Below are positions 41,932-51,712 of a DNA stretch of 64,000 nucleotides, one piece after another. The stretch is from Vampirovibrio chlorellavorus (GTDB lineage: Bacteria > Cyanobacteriota > Vampirovibrionia > Vampirovibrionales > Vampirovibrionaceae): NCBI GenBank assembly GCA_003149345.1, contig QFWI01000009.1, positions 1 through 64,000 of the forward strand, written 5' to 3'. Both the position numbers and the translations under genes were made by a program. The notes under the pieces are model-generated. The model made no database searches and was not told the origin of the DNA. It worked only from the letters and a program-made list of their open reading frames with translations. Position 1 is the first letter of the stretch. Each line of letters starts with the position of its first letter.

Positions 41932-42639
41932 GTGACCACCTGGAACCGTTTCGATCGTTCACAAAAAATATTTGTGTGGCTGACCGCCATTTTTGTGATT
42001 TCGCTCTTTATCGCCGATGAGGTGGGGGCCATGTTGTTTTCCTTCCGCCTGCCGTTTTTGAAGGACCCGGTGCTGCTCTCCGCCGGGATTATCCCCTTTC
42101 CGGTCACCTTTATCCTCACTGACTTGCTGAACGAGTTCTACGGCAAGCAGGGAGCCCGTTTTGTAACCTGGGTGGGCTTTGGCATGTGCCTGCTGGCCTA
42201 CGCCTACCTGACCGTGGGCAGCTGGCTACCCGTAGACGCGGGCACCTTCATTCCCAAGCCGGTGTATTTAACCATTTACAAGCAGTACACGGGCATGTTT
42301 GTGGCTTCGCTGTTGGCCTACCTCATTGGGCAAATGCTGGACATTCAGGTGTTTCACACCATTCGAGCCATTACCAAGCACCGATTCATCTGGTTGCGGG
42401 CCACCGGCTCCACGGTCATTTCCCAGTTGTTTGACTCCCTGATTGTGACCTCAATCGCCTTTTGGGGGCAAATGTCCCTCCATGACATGCTGCGACTGGC
42501 CATGGGCAACTACACCTGGAAGTTTATCATTGCCGTGGGCATTACCCCCTTGCTGTACCTGGGGCACCTCATCCTCAAAAAGCTCATGCCCCAGCAGGAG
42601 CGCCAACTGGAATCCCTCGAACCCGAGTACCGGGGCTGA
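41932..42639 (+). CDS. queuosine precursor transporter (YhhQ/VUT family)
   Basis: 235 residues from GTG 41932 with AAGGACC upstream. About six transmembrane helices; family marks are ANEV-like ADEVGAMLFSF, ILTDLLNEFYGKQGAR and TRATGSTVISQLFDSLIVTSIAFWG. Members import 7-cyano-7-deazaguanine-type precursors for queuosine tRNA modification. tRNA-Asp(GUC), a queuosine-modified tRNA, is encoded at 62723, though that is no functional proof. Confidence 0.86.
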   Translation: MTTWNRFDRSQKIFVWLTAIFVISLFIADEVGAMLFSFRLPFLKDPVLLSAGIIPFPVTFILTDLLNEFYGKQGARFVTWVGFGMCLLAYAYLTVGSWLPVDAGTFIPKPVYLTIYKQYTGMFVASLLAYLIGQMLDIQVFHTIRAITKHRFIWLRATGSTVISQLFDSLIVTSIAFWGQMSLHDMLRLAMGNYTWKFIIAVGITPLLYLGHLILKKLMPQQERQLESLEPEYRG

Positions 42640-42822
42640 GATGACGCCACGGCCCGTTTTCCATTTTGGACGAAATTTGCGAATTGAAGCGCTACTCAGA
42701 ATTACAGCTTGCTTTCCCCCGGGGATTTGATCATAAAATGCGGCAATATCTACCCTCCTCCCTCCTTTAAAATATTGACTCCCCTAAAATGTGACCCCTG
42801 ACGACAAAGAGCGCGATTTTCG

Positions 42823-43455
42823 ATGTTTAATCTGCTTCCTCGGGAAGATAAATTCCTTAAAATGCTTCAGGATCTGGAAACAGCCTCCAACCGTTGCTCC
42901 AGACTGCTGAAAAAGCTGGTGGAACACCGTGATGATGAGGCCATTGTAAAGGAAGCCGCCGAGGAAATTTACCGGCACAAGCGGGAAGCCAAGAAAATAC
43001 AGGAAACCCTCACTCAGGAAATCTGCCGCACCCTGATCACTCCCTTTGACCGGGAAGACCTTCAGGAGTTCGCCGTGGCCCTGTACAACATCCCCAAGCT
43101 GGTCACCAAAATCACCGATCGCCTGAACACCCACCACATGTACCCCTACAACGGGGATTTCAACAAATTCGTGGAGTTGATTGATCGCCAGGCCGAGGCC
43201 ATGTCGGCCCTGATTCGGGAACTGTCCGGCAAACTGAACTCCCGCACGGTCAACGCCAAGGCCGCCATCCTGCACGAACTGGAAGATCAGGGCGATGTGG
43301 TGCTGGGTCAACTGATTGCCAGCTCCTTTCACGATATTGAGGACGTGCGTGAGCTGATATTGCGCAAGGACATCTACGAAATGCTGGAAGACGTCACCGA
43401 TCAGTACCGGGACGCGGCCAACGTGGCCATGCAAATCATTCTAAAGCACACCTAG
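42823..43455 (+). CDS. DUF47 (PhoU-like) phosphate transport regulator
   Basis: 210 residues, all-helical: FNLLPREDKFLKMLQDLETASNRCSRLL at the N-terminus, HKREAKKIQETLTQEICRTLITPFDREDL in the middle and ILRKDIYEMLEDVTDQYRDAANVAMQIILKH at the end, the standard DUF47/Pit accessory protein (TIGR00153-like) pattern. Such proteins act with low-affinity Pit transporters, which follow here after 24 bp. Confidence 0.9.
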   Translation: MFNLLPREDKFLKMLQDLETASNRCSRLLKKLVEHRDDEAIVKEAAEEIYRHKREAKKIQETLTQEICRTLITPFDREDLQEFAVALYNIPKLVTKITDRLNTHHMYPYNGDFNKFVELIDRQAEAMSALIRELSGKLNSRTVNAKAAILHELEDQGDVVLGQLIASSFHDIEDVRELILRKDIYEMLEDVTDQYRDAANVAMQIILKHT

Positions 43456-43479
43456 GGCAGGTAAGGAGTTTTCTGGATT

Positions 43480-44538
43480 ATGGAATTCGGCCCCGAACTG
43501 CTGATGCTGCTAGCCATTATCGGGCTGGCTCTGGTGTTTGACTATATTAACGGCTTCCATGACGCGGCCAACGCCATCGCCACGCTGGTGGCCACCAAGG
43601 TCATGACCCCTCGGGTGGCCGTGATGTTTGGGGCCATCTTCAACTTTGCCGGGGCCCTGATGAGTACGGAAGTAGCCGCCACCATCGGCAAAGGCATCGT
43701 GGACGCGCCGTCCATCACCATGCCCATCGTGTTGTGCGCTTTAATCGGCGGTATTACCTGGAACCTGCTGACCTGGTGGTGGGGTCTGCCCAGCAGTTCC
43801 TCTCACGCACTGATTGGCTCCTTGCTGGGGGCCACCTTTTTCGCCAGCAGCAACGGTTATCAGCACATTTCCTGGGAAACCGTGCTACAAAAGATCGTAT
43901 TGCCCATGTTCACCTCCCCGCTGGCCGGTTTTCTCCTGGGCCTGCTGATTATGGCCGGGTTGACCTGGCTGGTGTTTCGGGTGCACTTGCACCGTATTAA
44001 CTGGACGTTTGGCAAGTTGCAAGTGGTCTCCGCCATGTTTATGGCCCTGTCCCACGGCAACAACGACGCCCAGAAGTCTATGGGCATCATCGCCCTAGCC
44101 TTGCTGACCTATAGCAAGATGCCCGGCGTGCATTTCCCCAGTTGGTTTTTTGAGTCGGGCTCGGACTTTCATGTGCCCCTATGGGTGATTGTGTCCTGCG
44201 CCAGTATGATTGCCCTGGGCACCCTCAGCGGCGGCTGGAAGATCATTCATACCCTGGGCAACAAAATGCTCAAGCTGCAACCCATCCACGGTTTTGCCGC
44301 CGAAACCACCGCTTCCAGCATCATTCTGGCCGCCAGCCATTTTGGCGTCCCCCTTAGCACCACCCACGTCATCACCTCTTCTATTATGGGCGTGGGTGCA
44401 ACCAAACGACTTTCTGCGGTAAAATGGGGCATCGTCGGTAATATTTTATGGGCCTGGGTTCTTACGATTCCCCTGACGTTCCTGTTTTCCGGGGCCCTGA
44501 TGATCGGAATCAACTGGCTGCAAGCCCTTGGGCGATAG
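43480..44538 (+). CDS. pitA: Pit-family inorganic phosphate transporter
   Basis: 352 residues, about ten transmembrane helices. Two inverted PiT signature repeats are clear: FDYINGFHDAANAIATLVATKVM (about 20-42) and MALSHGNNDAQKSMGIIAL (about 188-206), plus FAAETTASSIILAASHFGVPLSTTHVITSSIMGVG. It takes up phosphate as a metal complex with H+ or Na+. It forms an operon with the DUF47 gene. No Pho box is visible in front of this pair, fitting constitutive low-affinity uptake. Confidence 0.94.
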   Translation: MEFGPELLMLLAIIGLALVFDYINGFHDAANAIATLVATKVMTPRVAVMFGAIFNFAGALMSTEVAATIGKGIVDAPSITMPIVLCALIGGITWNLLTWWWGLPSSSSHALIGSLLGATFFASSNGYQHISWETVLQKIVLPMFTSPLAGFLLGLLIMAGLTWLVFRVHLHRINWTFGKLQVVSAMFMALSHGNNDAQKSMGIIALALLTYSKMPGVHFPSWFFESGSDFHVPLWVIVSCASMIALGTLSGGWKIIHTLGNKMLKLQPIHGFAAETTASSIILAASHFGVPLSTTHVITSSIMGVGATKRLSAVKWGIVGNILWAWVLTIPLTFLFSGALMIGINWLQALGR

Positions 44539-44568
44539 TACACCGAGCGATTCAATGAGGAGTGGCAC

Positions 44569-45252
44569 ATGGAGTTTTTTCATACCCTATTAGAGCTGGT
44601 AATGGCTTTTATTCACAGCGTCATCGCCTACCTGGGCTACGTGGGTGTGGCCTTACTGATGGCCATCGAGTCGGCCAACGTGCCCCTGCCCAGCGAATTC
44701 ATCATGCCTTACGCCGGGTTTCTGGTGCAGCAGGGCAAACTGAACTTTCACCTGGCCGCCCTGGCCGGAGCGGTGGGCTGTGTCATCGGCTCCATTCCCT
44801 CCTACTTTATCGGCCTGTTCGGAGGACGCTCCTTCTTGCTGAAGTACGGCAAATGGCTGTTGCTCAGTGAGCATGATCTGGACGAGGCCGAGCGCTGGGT
44901 GGATAAATACGGCGATATGGCCTTTTTCATCTGCCGGATGCTGCCGGTGGTGCGCACCTTTATTTCCCTGCCCGCCGGGATTTTGCAGGCCCATTTCTAC
45001 CCGTTTATCCTCTACACCTTCATTGGTTCCCTGATCTGGTGCTACGGCCTGGTGTACGTGGGCGTTTACTTTGGCGAGAATCTGGAGGCCTTCCGGGCCA
45101 TCTGGCACAAGTTCGATTACGCCATTATCGGCCTGCTGGTGGTGCTGGGTGTCCTCTACATCTGGAAGCACGTCAAGCACATTCGTAAAGATCAGCACAA
45201 GCTGGCCCAGCAAAAACTGACTGAAGCCAGCGGTTCCAGTCAGGACAGCTAG
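44569..45252 (+). CDS. DedA-family membrane protein
   Basis: 227 residues. The DedA/SNARE-associated core is visible: GVALLMAIESANVPLPSEFIMPYAGFLVQQG, GCVIGSIPSYFIGLFGGRSFLLKYGKWLLLS, ICRMLPVVRTFISLPAGILQAHFYPFILYTFIGSLIWCYGLVYVGVYFGENLE. DedA proteins are thought to be lipid flippases, including undecaprenyl-phosphate carriers. GAGGAGT ribosome binding site; 30 bp after pitA and 1 bp before the permease, so co-transcribed. Confidence 0.9.
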   Translation: MEFFHTLLELVMAFIHSVIAYLGYVGVALLMAIESANVPLPSEFIMPYAGFLVQQGKLNFHLAALAGAVGCVIGSIPSYFIGLFGGRSFLLKYGKWLLLSEHDLDEAERWVDKYGDMAFFICRMLPVVRTFISLPAGILQAHFYPFILYTFIGSLIWCYGLVYVGVYFGENLEAFRAIWHKFDYAIIGLLVVLGVLYIWKHVKHIRKDQHKLAQQKLTEASGSSQDS

Positions 45253-45253
45253 G

Positions 45254-46708
45254 GTGAGCGAGGTCGCGGGCTCTCCCCATACGAACACAGGCGGCCCGTC
45301 GCCCGAGCTTTTACCAACCTTAGGCTGGTTTTCGGCGGCCTGTATCGTGGCGGGTTCCATGGTGGGCTCCGGTATATTCATTGTCTCCGCCGATATCTCC
45401 CGAACCTTAGGCACCGGGGGATGGCTGATGGCCGTGTGGATCTTTGCCGGAGTGCTGACCCTGCTGGGAGCGGCCTCCTATGGCAAGCTGGCCGCCTACA
45501 TGCCCAGGGCCGGAGGACAGTACGTCTTCCTGAAAGAGGCCTGGGGCGAGTTGCCCGCCTTTTTGTACGGCTGGGTGTTGCTCACGGTCATTCAAACCGG
45601 ATTTTTGGCCGCCGTGGCCGTGGCCTTCACCAAGTACCTGGGGGTGTTGATTCCCGGCGTTTCCTCCACCCCGCTGTGGCCCGGCTTTCCCGTCAGTGCC
45701 CAAAGCCTGCTGGCCGTGCTGGTGCTTTTTTTGCTGACCGCCTTTAACAGCACCGGCATTCGCAATGGGGCCCTGCTGCAAAACGTGTTTACCAGCCTGA
45801 AAGTTCTGGCCCTCATCCTGCTGATTGCCGTGGGGTTGGCTTTTGGTAAAAACCTGACCCAGGTGGACTGGTCGCTGACCCTGCCCGCCGCCCAGTCAAT
45901 GCAGGGACACTGGCTGACCTTATTTGCCTTTGCCTCGGTGGGAGCGCTCTTTTCCGCCGATGCCTGGAATTATGTCACTTTCATTGGCGGCGAGGTGAAG
46001 GAGCCCTCCAAAACACTGCCCAAAGCGCTGATTTTGGGAACCGTCACCGTCATTGTCCTCTATCTGTTGGCCAACCTGGCCTACCTGAACCTGTTGCCCC
46101 TCTCCCTCATCCAGAGCGCCCCCGAGGATCGGGTGGCCACCGCCGCCATGGAAGTGGTCTTTCCGGGGGCCGGAGTGCTGTTGATGGCGGTGATCATCCT
46201 GATTTCCACCTTTGGATGCCTGAATGGCATGCTGCTGGCCGGGGCCCGGGTGTTTTACGCCATGGCCAAGGATGGCCTGCTGTTTGAGCAGTTCGGGCAG
46301 GTGCATCCCAGAACGCATTCCCCCAACTTTTGCCTGTGGGTGCAGTTTGCCTGGGCTGCGGTACTGGCGCTATCAGGCACCTATGGGCAACTACTGGATT
46401 ATATTGTTTTCTCCGCCCTGATTTTTTACATTGTGACCATGCTGGGACTGATTCGCCTGAGTCAACGGGTGCCCGACGCCCTCCGCATGACCCGTAAACG
46501 GGATTTTGTTTTACCAGTGGCTTACATTGCCGGTGCTTCGTTTATCGCTTTTTTCCTGCTGTTTGGCGATTTTTTCACCCCGGATTACATGGTTCGCTTT
46601 CAGGCGGATTTGTGGCACACCAAGTTTTTCACCAGCGTGGCAGGACTGGCCCTGACCGCTTTGGGCTGGCCGGTGTATGCCGTTTGGAAGCGTTTTAATT
46701 CACGCTAG
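45254..46708 (+). CDS. APC-superfamily amino acid permease
   Basis: 484 residues from GTG 45254, one base after the dedA-like stop. Twelve or so transmembrane helices; helix 1 has the unwound GSMVGSGIFIVSADI motif of APC transporters, and AAASYGKLAAYMPRAGGQYVFLKEAWG is typical of LAT/basic amino acid members. The substrate is not predictable. It converges with the ankyrin gene, overlapping by 4 bp. Confidence 0.9.
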   Translation: MSEVAGSPHTNTGGPSPELLPTLGWFSAACIVAGSMVGSGIFIVSADISRTLGTGGWLMAVWIFAGVLTLLGAASYGKLAAYMPRAGGQYVFLKEAWGELPAFLYGWVLLTVIQTGFLAAVAVAFTKYLGVLIPGVSSTPLWPGFPVSAQSLLAVLVLFLLTAFNSTGIRNGALLQNVFTSLKVLALILLIAVGLAFGKNLTQVDWSLTLPAAQSMQGHWLTLFAFASVGALFSADAWNYVTFIGGEVKEPSKTLPKALILGTVTVIVLYLLANLAYLNLLPLSLIQSAPEDRVATAAMEVVFPGAGVLLMAVIILISTFGCLNGMLLAGARVFYAMAKDGLLFEQFGQVHPRTHSPNFCLWVQFAWAAVLALSGTYGQLLDYIVFSALIFYIVTMLGLIRLSQRVPDALRMTRKRDFVLPVAYIAGASFIAFFLLFGDFFTPDYMVRFQADLWHTKFFTSVAGLALTALGWPVYAVWKRFNSR

Positions 46709-48654
46709 TCGGTTGTTTTGCCCGCCGCTTGCGCGTTTTGCCGACGCTTGCGAAGGTGGTCGCCAATGGCCTCCGCCACTGCCTGATTGCCGGTTTCCGT
46801 GGCGTAATAGAGGGCGGTTTGCCCCCACATGTCAGGAATGGTAGCCTCAATCCGCGGGTGGCTGAGCAGCGCCTTGACCGTTTCTTCCAAGCCCATCAGG
46901 GCGGCCAGTATTAACGGTGTGCTGCCCAGTTGATTGCGAGGGTTGACATCAATGCCCGGATGGGACAACAGCAACTTCACCCCCTCCTGATTCTCCGTCC
47001 CCACGGCTTCGTGCAAGGCCGTATCGCCGCCCAGATCGGACAGGTTGACATCAACGGCCGGATGCTCCAGCAAGGCTTTCAGAACGGGCAGATTTTTCTT
47101 CTTAGCCGCCAGTATCAGCGGGGTTTGCTGTTGATAATTCTCGGCGTTGATCTGAAGATCAGGGGCTGCCAACAGTGCGTTCAAGCAATCCAGGGTTCCG
47201 GTGAAGGCGGCATAATGCAGGGCCGTATCCCCATCATCATCACGCAGGTTGACCTGGATGCCAGGATGCCCCAGCAACAGACGCACCGAGCTTTCCTTGC
47301 CCCAACCCGCCGCTTGCATGAGCGGCGTCACCCGGAGCCAGTCAGCCCGATTGACATCAATGGCCGGATGGCTCAGCATCCGCCGAATCATCTCTACGTC
47401 CGAAGTCGAGCGGCGAATCAGTCGGGACAAGGGCGTCTCTTTGGCGTAATTGGCCAAATTCACATCGGTGGAGGGGTGGGCCAACAAGGTTTCCACCACC
47501 GCTTGCCGGTTGTTTTCCAGGGCCAGGGCCAAGGCGGTGTAGCCACTGATGTCCTGACTGTTAAACTCCAGCTCGGGAAGCTGGATCAGGGCCCGAACAA
47601 ACGGCTCATGCCCTTTGATGGCAGCCATCATCAAGGGGGTAATACCCAGTATGTTGGGATGGTTCACCGAAATCAGGGAGTGCCGCAGCAAGGCCAGGGC
47701 CGTTTCTGCGTTTCCACAGCGGGCCGCCACATGCAGAAGCCCTTCCCCCAACCAGTTTTGAGCCCCGGGGTTGGATTCCGGGTGCCGCAAGAGGAGGCTT
47801 ACGGTTTCCCCATCCCCGTATTCCACACCCAGACCCAGGGCTTGACGTCCTTGCCAATCCCACGCCCCAATGTCCAGGTCAGGGCGACGGGTCAAAATCT
47901 CGATGGCCCTGTTCTGGCCGTATTCCGCGGCCACGTGCAAGGGGGTGCGCAAGGTCACCGGATCGCGCGGGATCTGTCCTGCGGGAATTCTGGACATCAA
48001 TTGCTGCAACATCCCCAGATGTCCCTGCTTGGCGCTTTCAAAGAGGCCCTTGCGGGCTTCGGTTTCATTCAGGGCAACGCCTTGCCGCTCCAGCAGATCC
48101 AGCCCGGTCAGGTTGCCGCTATTGGCGGCCTGAGCAATGGGGGACAGGCCGGACTCGTCCTGTCTGGCGGGACTGGCGCCCGCCTTCAGCATACTGGCGC
48201 TCAAGAAATTGAACAGGTGACGATCGGGCCTGTTTGGCGCGCCCCGCTTGAGGGCTTCATGCAAGGCATTGGAATTGTCCCCGATGATTTGCCAGGCCCG
48301 AAAATCTTGCGGTGAAAACGCGGCATCCACTTGCCGGGCCAAAACATCGGCAGGGAGAACCGTTGGGGTTGAACTTTCCGCTTCCTGATCCCGCTCCACA
48401 TCGGAGTCCTCCTCCTGAATGGCCGATAGCACCCGGGTCATCCGCTTGGCAGGCTGCATGCCAAAATAGGGCCCGCTCAATTCAAGACGATCGCCGTTTG
48501 CGGGCTGGGAAGACAGGGGCGCAACGGGATGCGCAGGTTTGCCGCTGGGAGCGGTGGAGGCTGGTGGTGTCCCCGGCCTGACGCCTGCGCCCCCATTCCT
48601 GGCGGGAGTTTTAAAAAGGCCACGGATGCGGCTGTCGGAAACTTGCATCACCAC
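46705..48654 (-). CDS. large ankyrin-repeat protein
   Basis: 649 residues. A disordered Pro/Ser-rich N-terminus (about 1-60) with GPYFGMQPAK is followed by about 15 ankyrin units from near residue 125 to the end (for example TPLHVAAEYGQNRAIEILTRRPDLDIGA, DTALHYAAFTGTLDCLNALLAAPDLQINA). The repeats favour LLxHPxIDVN in the loop, the same style as in 34448-35587. No signal peptide, membrane segment or catalytic domain. GTG start with AGAAGGG upstream (GTG/ATG choices within 6 bp). Probably a protein-protein interaction scaffold or secreted effector (inference). Confidence 0.87.
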   Translation of the reverse strand: MVMQVSDSRIRGLFKTPARNGGAGVRPGTPPASTAPSGKPAHPVAPLSSQPANGDRLELSGPYFGMQPAKRMTRVLSAIQEEDSDVERDQEAESSTPTVLPADVLARQVDAAFSPQDFRAWQIIGDNSNALHEALKRGAPNRPDRHLFNFLSASMLKAGASPARQDESGLSPIAQAANSGNLTGLDLLERQGVALNETEARKGLFESAKQGHLGMLQQLMSRIPAGQIPRDPVTLRTPLHVAAEYGQNRAIEILTRRPDLDIGAWDWQGRQALGLGVEYGDGETVSLLLRHPESNPGAQNWLGEGLLHVAARCGNAETALALLRHSLISVNHPNILGITPLMMAAIKGHEPFVRALIQLPELEFNSQDISGYTALALALENNRQAVVETLLAHPSTDVNLANYAKETPLSRLIRRSTSDVEMIRRMLSHPAIDVNRADWLRVTPLMQAAGWGKESSVRLLLGHPGIQVNLRDDDGDTALHYAAFTGTLDCLNALLAAPDLQINAENYQQQTPLILAAKKKNLPVLKALLEHPAVDVNLSDLGGDTALHEAVGTENQEGVKLLLSHPGIDVNPRNQLGSTPLILAALMGLEETVKALLSHPRIEATIPDMWGQTALYYATETGNQAVAEAIGDHLRKRRQNAQAAGKTTD

Positions 48655-49029
48655 AATTCATCCCTTCTCATTTATGCTTACAATGCCCGTCTTACAAAGC
48701 CAGCGTCCGCTTTGGCCCGAGCGCTTTCCCCAACATGATACCCACTTGCACACTGAAATTTGAAACATGACAACATGAAATGCTTAAAAAAAATAAGACA
48801 GTTTAATCCAGTTTGCAAGTCCGTTCTTGAACCCAAAGAGAAATGGGACCGACAGCGGCGTGAAACCGATGATTCGAGGACTTCGGCACAGTAGATGGGC
48901 ACACTAGCTGAGCAAAAACCCTCGCCAAGGGCGTCCAGGTGGAACCATCCGGGCGCTCATGTCAAAGGGGGACAGCTGGGGTCAGCCGATGTCAGAAGCG
49001 GTGCCCTTTGGGTGACGGTATCATGAAAG
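48655..49029. other. intergenic region upstream of priA
   Basis: About 375 bp with no convincing gene. It contains the upstream region of the divergent ankyrin gene, an A-tract near 48785, and a structured-looking GC-rich part (48880-49020) that I cannot match to an RNA family. Confidence 0.35.
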
Positions 49030-49059
49030 GTGACAAACGGGGCAGAGCTTGCGCATAAT
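49030..49059 (+). promoter_or_regulatory. promoter of priA, suggesting a leaderless mRNA
   Basis: GTGACA (49030-49035), 18 bp, CATAAT (49054-49059). The priA ATG at 49066 is 7 nt past the -10, where transcription would start. Confidence 0.45.
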
Positions 49060-49065
49060 AAAACC

Positions 49066-51642
49066 ATGAACCTACCACTTTGGGAAACCATTTTACAACC
49101 AGACACCCCTGCCCCCCTGCCGGAGTCCTTGCCTTGCTACGCGGAAGTGTTGGTGCATATGACCGCCAAAAGCCTGCAAAGCCAGGTTTTTACCTATCAG
49201 GTACCCGAAGAATTCCGGGAAGTGGCGCAGGTCGGCCAGCCGGTGCTGGTGTCCTTCGGGGCCCAGCAGGATTTAACCGGTTTTATCGTGGGCCTGAGCA
49301 ACACTTACGCAGGGGCCTACAAGCTCAAGGAACTCTCAGACATTCTGGATGAAACACCCCTGTTTGACGCCGAGTATTACGACTTTATCCAGTGGGTGGC
49401 CGACTACTACGCCACGCCGCTGCCGCAGGTACTGGCTTGCGCCTTGCCCGCCAATCTGGTGCAGCGCCCCAAAAAACTGGTTTATCAGGGGCCCAATTTT
49501 AAAGAGCCCCTGGTGGTGGCCCGCATTCCCAATGAGGTAGCCCGTAAGGCCCTGCAACTGATTGATTTTCTGTATAAAAACGCCGCCACTTACGATGAAC
49601 TGTGCAGCGGCAAGAGCGCCAAAGGATACTCTCCCAAGTATCTGGCCGGACACTTGCGTATGCCGGTCAAGGCCATGAATCAGCTGTTGGCCCGCCTGCG
49701 CAAGCTGGACATCGTGGTGGTGGAAACCGAACTCAGCGCCAAAACCCGGGCCAAAACCGTCAAACGGGTCACCCTGAACCTGGACAAACTGGAGCAGGCT
49801 GCGCTGTCCGCCCGCCAGCAGGAGATTGTCGCCCAGCTCAAGGATCGCCCGGAAGGCTTGCCCCTAAAGGAACTGCTGGACGTGCTGGGCACCACCCCGC
49901 CCACGGTCAAAAAGCTGGAAGCGGCTGGGGTCATTACCATCACCGAGGTGGCCGAACACCGGGATCCCTTGGCCTTGTTCCAAAAGCTGGCCGCCCGCAC
50001 CCACTTTACCCTGTCCAAGTATCAGCAACAGGCCATGGATACGGTGGTCAACGGCGATAGCGAGGAGCCCTACCTGCTGTATGGCATTACCGGCTCCGGC
50101 AAAACGGAAGTGTATATGAGCATGACCCGCCACGCCCTGGAGCGGGGCAAGGCCGTGCTGATGATGGTGCCGGAAATCGCCCTGACCTCTCAGATCGCCC
50201 GGCGCTTTATCAACCACTTTGGCTCAGAAAACATCGCCCTGTGGCACAGTAACTTGTCCGACGGGGAAAAGGCCGATACCTGGCACAAGCTGCGCACCGG
50301 GGAACTCAAGATCCTGATTGGGGCTCGATCGGCTATTTGGGCGCCCATCAAGGATCTGGAACTGATTTTGATCGACGAGGAGCATGAGGGCAGCTTCAAA
50401 CAGGATTCCCCGGCCCCCCGCTACAACGCCAAAACCCTGGCTCTGGAACTGGCCCGCCGCACCGGAGCCAAAGTGGTTCTGGGCAGCGCCACCCCGGAGA
50501 TCAGCACCTTTTATCAGGCCCAGCGGGACAGTCGCATCCTGCATTTGCCGGAGCGCTTTGGTAACAGCCAGCTGGCCGAGGTGCGGGTGGTGGACATGAA
50601 GCAGGAGCGGGGACAGGGCCATCAGGGGCAGTTGTCCCGCTCGCTCATTGAGGAGTTGCGGATCAATCTGGAAGCGGGCGAGCAGTCCATTATCCTGCTG
50701 AACCGCCGGGGCTTTTACACCACCATTCAATGCACCGTATGCGATCACGTGTTTCAGTGTCCCAACTGCGATGTGGCGGTAACCTTTCACCGCACCCGCA
50801 ATCAGGTGTGCTGCCATTACTGCGGCTACGAAAGCGAGCGCCCCGCGTATTGCCCGGTGTGCGCCAGCATGGAGCTGAGCCACAGCGGGGTGGGCACCCA
50901 GCGCATTGAGGATGAGGTCATAAAAAAATTCCCGGAGGCCCGAGTGTTAAGGCTGGACAGCGATGTATTGCAGCGCAAGAACGCCTATGTGGAAATTTTT
51001 GAAACCTTTGCCGCCGGGGAAGCCGATATTTTAATTGGCACCCAGATTGTGGCCAAGGGGCTGGACGTGGCCAATGTCACGCTGGTGGGCGTGGTCAGCG
51101 CCGATTCCGCCTTTTGCCTGCCGGATTACAAATCCGCCGAGCGGGGCTTTCAATTGCTCACCCAGGTGGCCGGGCGAGCCGGACGGGGGCAGAAACCGGG
51201 TCGGGTCATCATTCAATCGGTGCAGACCCAGCATATGGTGTTGACCCACTCTAAAAATCAGGATTACCCCAACTTTTACGCCGAAGAAATCCTGCAGCGG
51301 GAACTGTGCGGCTTTCCGCCCTATTCCCAGATTTTTCGCTTTATTGTGAGTTGCGAGAACGAGAAAAAGGCCCAGCAGTTCATTCAGGCGGCCACCTTGC
51401 ACTTGCGGGAACAAATCCAGGCCGCCGATGGTGAACTGGGCAAGCACATGACCCTAATGGGCCCTGCCCCGTGCGTGTTGCCCCGCATCCAGAACAAATT
51501 CCGATTGCACCTGCTGGTCAAAAACTTCGCCGGAGAGGCCGGGCATCGGCTGATCACCCAGTTTTACCGCCGGGCCACGGAAAATCGCCTGCCGGAAGAC
51601 CTGAATTTTATTCTGGATATTGACGCCCAGAGCCTGTTGTAG
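49066..51642 (+). CDS. priA: primosomal replication-restart helicase PriA
   Basis: 858 residues from ATG 49066; an in-frame GTG 12 codons upstream is less likely. An N-terminal 3' DNA-binding domain (VFTYQVPEEFREVAQVGQPVLVSFG) and winged helix precede the helicase core with Walker A GITGSGKT (near 343) and DEEH box (near 437). Paired Cys zinc modules follow (CTVCDHVFQCPNCDVAV, CCHYCGYESERPAYCPVC; from about 556), then GTQIVAKGLDVANVTLVGVV and QVAGRAGRG. Full length. It reloads DnaB at stalled forks. Confidence 0.95.
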   Translation: MNLPLWETILQPDTPAPLPESLPCYAEVLVHMTAKSLQSQVFTYQVPEEFREVAQVGQPVLVSFGAQQDLTGFIVGLSNTYAGAYKLKELSDILDETPLFDAEYYDFIQWVADYYATPLPQVLACALPANLVQRPKKLVYQGPNFKEPLVVARIPNEVARKALQLIDFLYKNAATYDELCSGKSAKGYSPKYLAGHLRMPVKAMNQLLARLRKLDIVVVETELSAKTRAKTVKRVTLNLDKLEQAALSARQQEIVAQLKDRPEGLPLKELLDVLGTTPPTVKKLEAAGVITITEVAEHRDPLALFQKLAARTHFTLSKYQQQAMDTVVNGDSEEPYLLYGITGSGKTEVYMSMTRHALERGKAVLMMVPEIALTSQIARRFINHFGSENIALWHSNLSDGEKADTWHKLRTGELKILIGARSAIWAPIKDLELILIDEEHEGSFKQDSPAPRYNAKTLALELARRTGAKVVLGSATPEISTFYQAQRDSRILHLPERFGNSQLAEVRVVDMKQERGQGHQGQLSRSLIEELRINLEAGEQSIILLNRRGFYTTIQCTVCDHVFQCPNCDVAVTFHRTRNQVCCHYCGYESERPAYCPVCASMELSHSGVGTQRIEDEVIKKFPEARVLRLDSDVLQRKNAYVEIFETFAAGEADILIGTQIVAKGLDVANVTLVGVVSADSAFCLPDYKSAERGFQLLTQVAGRAGRGQKPGRVIIQSVQTQHMVLTHSKNQDYPNFYAEEILQRELCGFPPYSQIFRFIVSCENEKKAQQFIQAATLHLREQIQAADGELGKHMTLMGPAPCVLPRIQNKFRLHLLVKNFAGEAGHRLITQFYRRATENRLPEDLNFILDIDAQSLL

Positions 51643-51712
51643 TGATCTCAAACCGACAAATTTCCCACAAATATCCCCAAAATGCCCCCAAACGATTATG
51701 GAGAAACCGCCC

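Noticed and set aside
46930..48315. 461-codon open frame on the plus strand inside the ankyrin gene
   Set aside because: It is the antisense shadow of a GC-rich ankyrin gene; the minus strand has the clear repeat protein.
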